Origin: Amanita rubescens | Taxonomy: Eukaryota > Basidiomycota > Agaricomycetes > Agaricales > Amanitaceae | DNA: 37,169 nucleotides | Reading direction: 5' to 3' | Assembly (NCBI GenBank): GCA_015039365.1 | Contig: WION01000522.1 | Location: forward strand, 1 to 37,169 | Shown: positions 37,016 to 37,169 of the stretch, one piece after another | Layout of the letters: every line of letters begins with the position of its first letter | Numbering within the stretch: the first letter of the stretch is position 1 | Program-made: the position numbers and the translations under genes | The notes under the pieces: model-generated | Database searches by the model: none | Seen by the model: only the letters and a program-made list of their open reading frames with translations | What the model was told of the DNA's origin: nothing

Positions 37016-37169
37016 TGTAACGGGTATATTTCCGTTACAGGAAGTCAGAGATAATATGTACAAACAATACAGTATATACTCGTGTTTGGCACTGTATATA
37101 GGCATCTTTACAACTACCTACTACACGAATATACAAGTCGATTCAGTGTAGTCCGGGTCACAAGATAAC
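37016..37169 (+). repeat. Right LTR of the hairpin-dense element, truncated by the window end
   Basis: This 154-bp stretch repeats the first part of 27654-27838, starting TGTAACGGG and running into the window edge at ACAAGATAAC. Three bases present in the left copy are missing near 37159. Confidence 0.9.

Larger units (their letters stand above)
27654..37169 (+). mobile_element. Large hairpin-dense LTR element without visible pol (right LTR cut by window end)
   Basis: Two direct repeats starting TGTAACGGG lie at 27654-27838 and 37016-37169+. A strong polypurine tract GGTGGGGGAGAG directly before the right one gives a plus orientation. The possible left target duplication is TTTAG (27649-27653); the right one is outside the window. 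The interior, about 9.2 kb (6.7 kb without the nested DNA transposon 31910-34385), shows no protease, integrase, RT or RNase H in any frame. It has long Ser/Thr/Arg-rich plus-strand frames, a large internal duplication (about 28980-31380 versus 31310-35640 with the insert removed), many short perfect inverted repeats, and intron-like segments on the minus strand. It fits the loose class of large non-autonomous LTR derivatives. Confidence 0.75.

Overview
This is nuclear DNA of a filamentous fungus, most likely an Agaricomycete (mushroom-forming basidiomycete). The housekeeping genes at the left end carry many 47-80 nt introns with GTRNGT-type donors, and their proteins are fungal. The right 80% is a nest of transposable elements. 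There is no bacterial, plasmid or viral signature.

Left end (1-5920), gene-dense and single copy. In order there is a Uds1-type septation coiled-coil gene on the minus strand whose frame is broken as read, the checkpoint clamp subunit HUS1 (plus), an ERV2-like FAD sulfhydryl oxidase (minus) and cytosolic asparaginyl-tRNA synthetase (plus). The last two assemble into complete proteins of about 240 and 585 residues once introns are removed.

Middle (5921-27653). Two minus-strand Ty1/copia elements share 407-bp LTRs. Element 1 (6475-12154, 5680 bp, TSD ACATA) is an internal deletion derivative with gag and RT/RNase H but no protease or integrase. Element 2 (19187-27326, 8140 bp, TSD GATTT) has every domain but several frameshifts. 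Their length difference, 2460 bp, equals the internal deletion. Both use a primer site matching the anticodon arm of initiator tRNA-Met, and both have an extra open frame upstream of gag. Between them lies a divergent pair of intron-rich genes of unknown function (12189-14094 minus, 14911-15859 plus), each cut by a transposon, then a DNA transposon with a stretched terminal inverted repeat (15989-18270). Element 2 sits inside a decayed ORF ending in a CCHC zinc knuckle.

Right end (27654-37169). This is a large LTR element (LTR about 185 bp, right LTR cut by the window) with no recognisable protease, integrase or reverse transcriptase. Its interior contains duplicated modules, a very high density of short near-perfect hairpins, long plus-strand open frames, and on the minus strand at least eleven intron-like segments of 44-63 nt with canonical donor, branch and acceptor signals. 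A second DNA transposon of the 15989-18270 family (31910-34385, 8-bp TSD GGTAGCCC) is inserted in it. This hairpin-dense element is the most unusual thing in the window.

Inferred order of events: lineage-specific genes and an old DNA transposon first; then the TGTAACG segment at 15860, the DNA transposons and the hairpin-dense LTR element; the copia elements are recent (1 and 3 LTR mismatches by eye). All splice models and comparisons were read by eye; no alignment or search was run.
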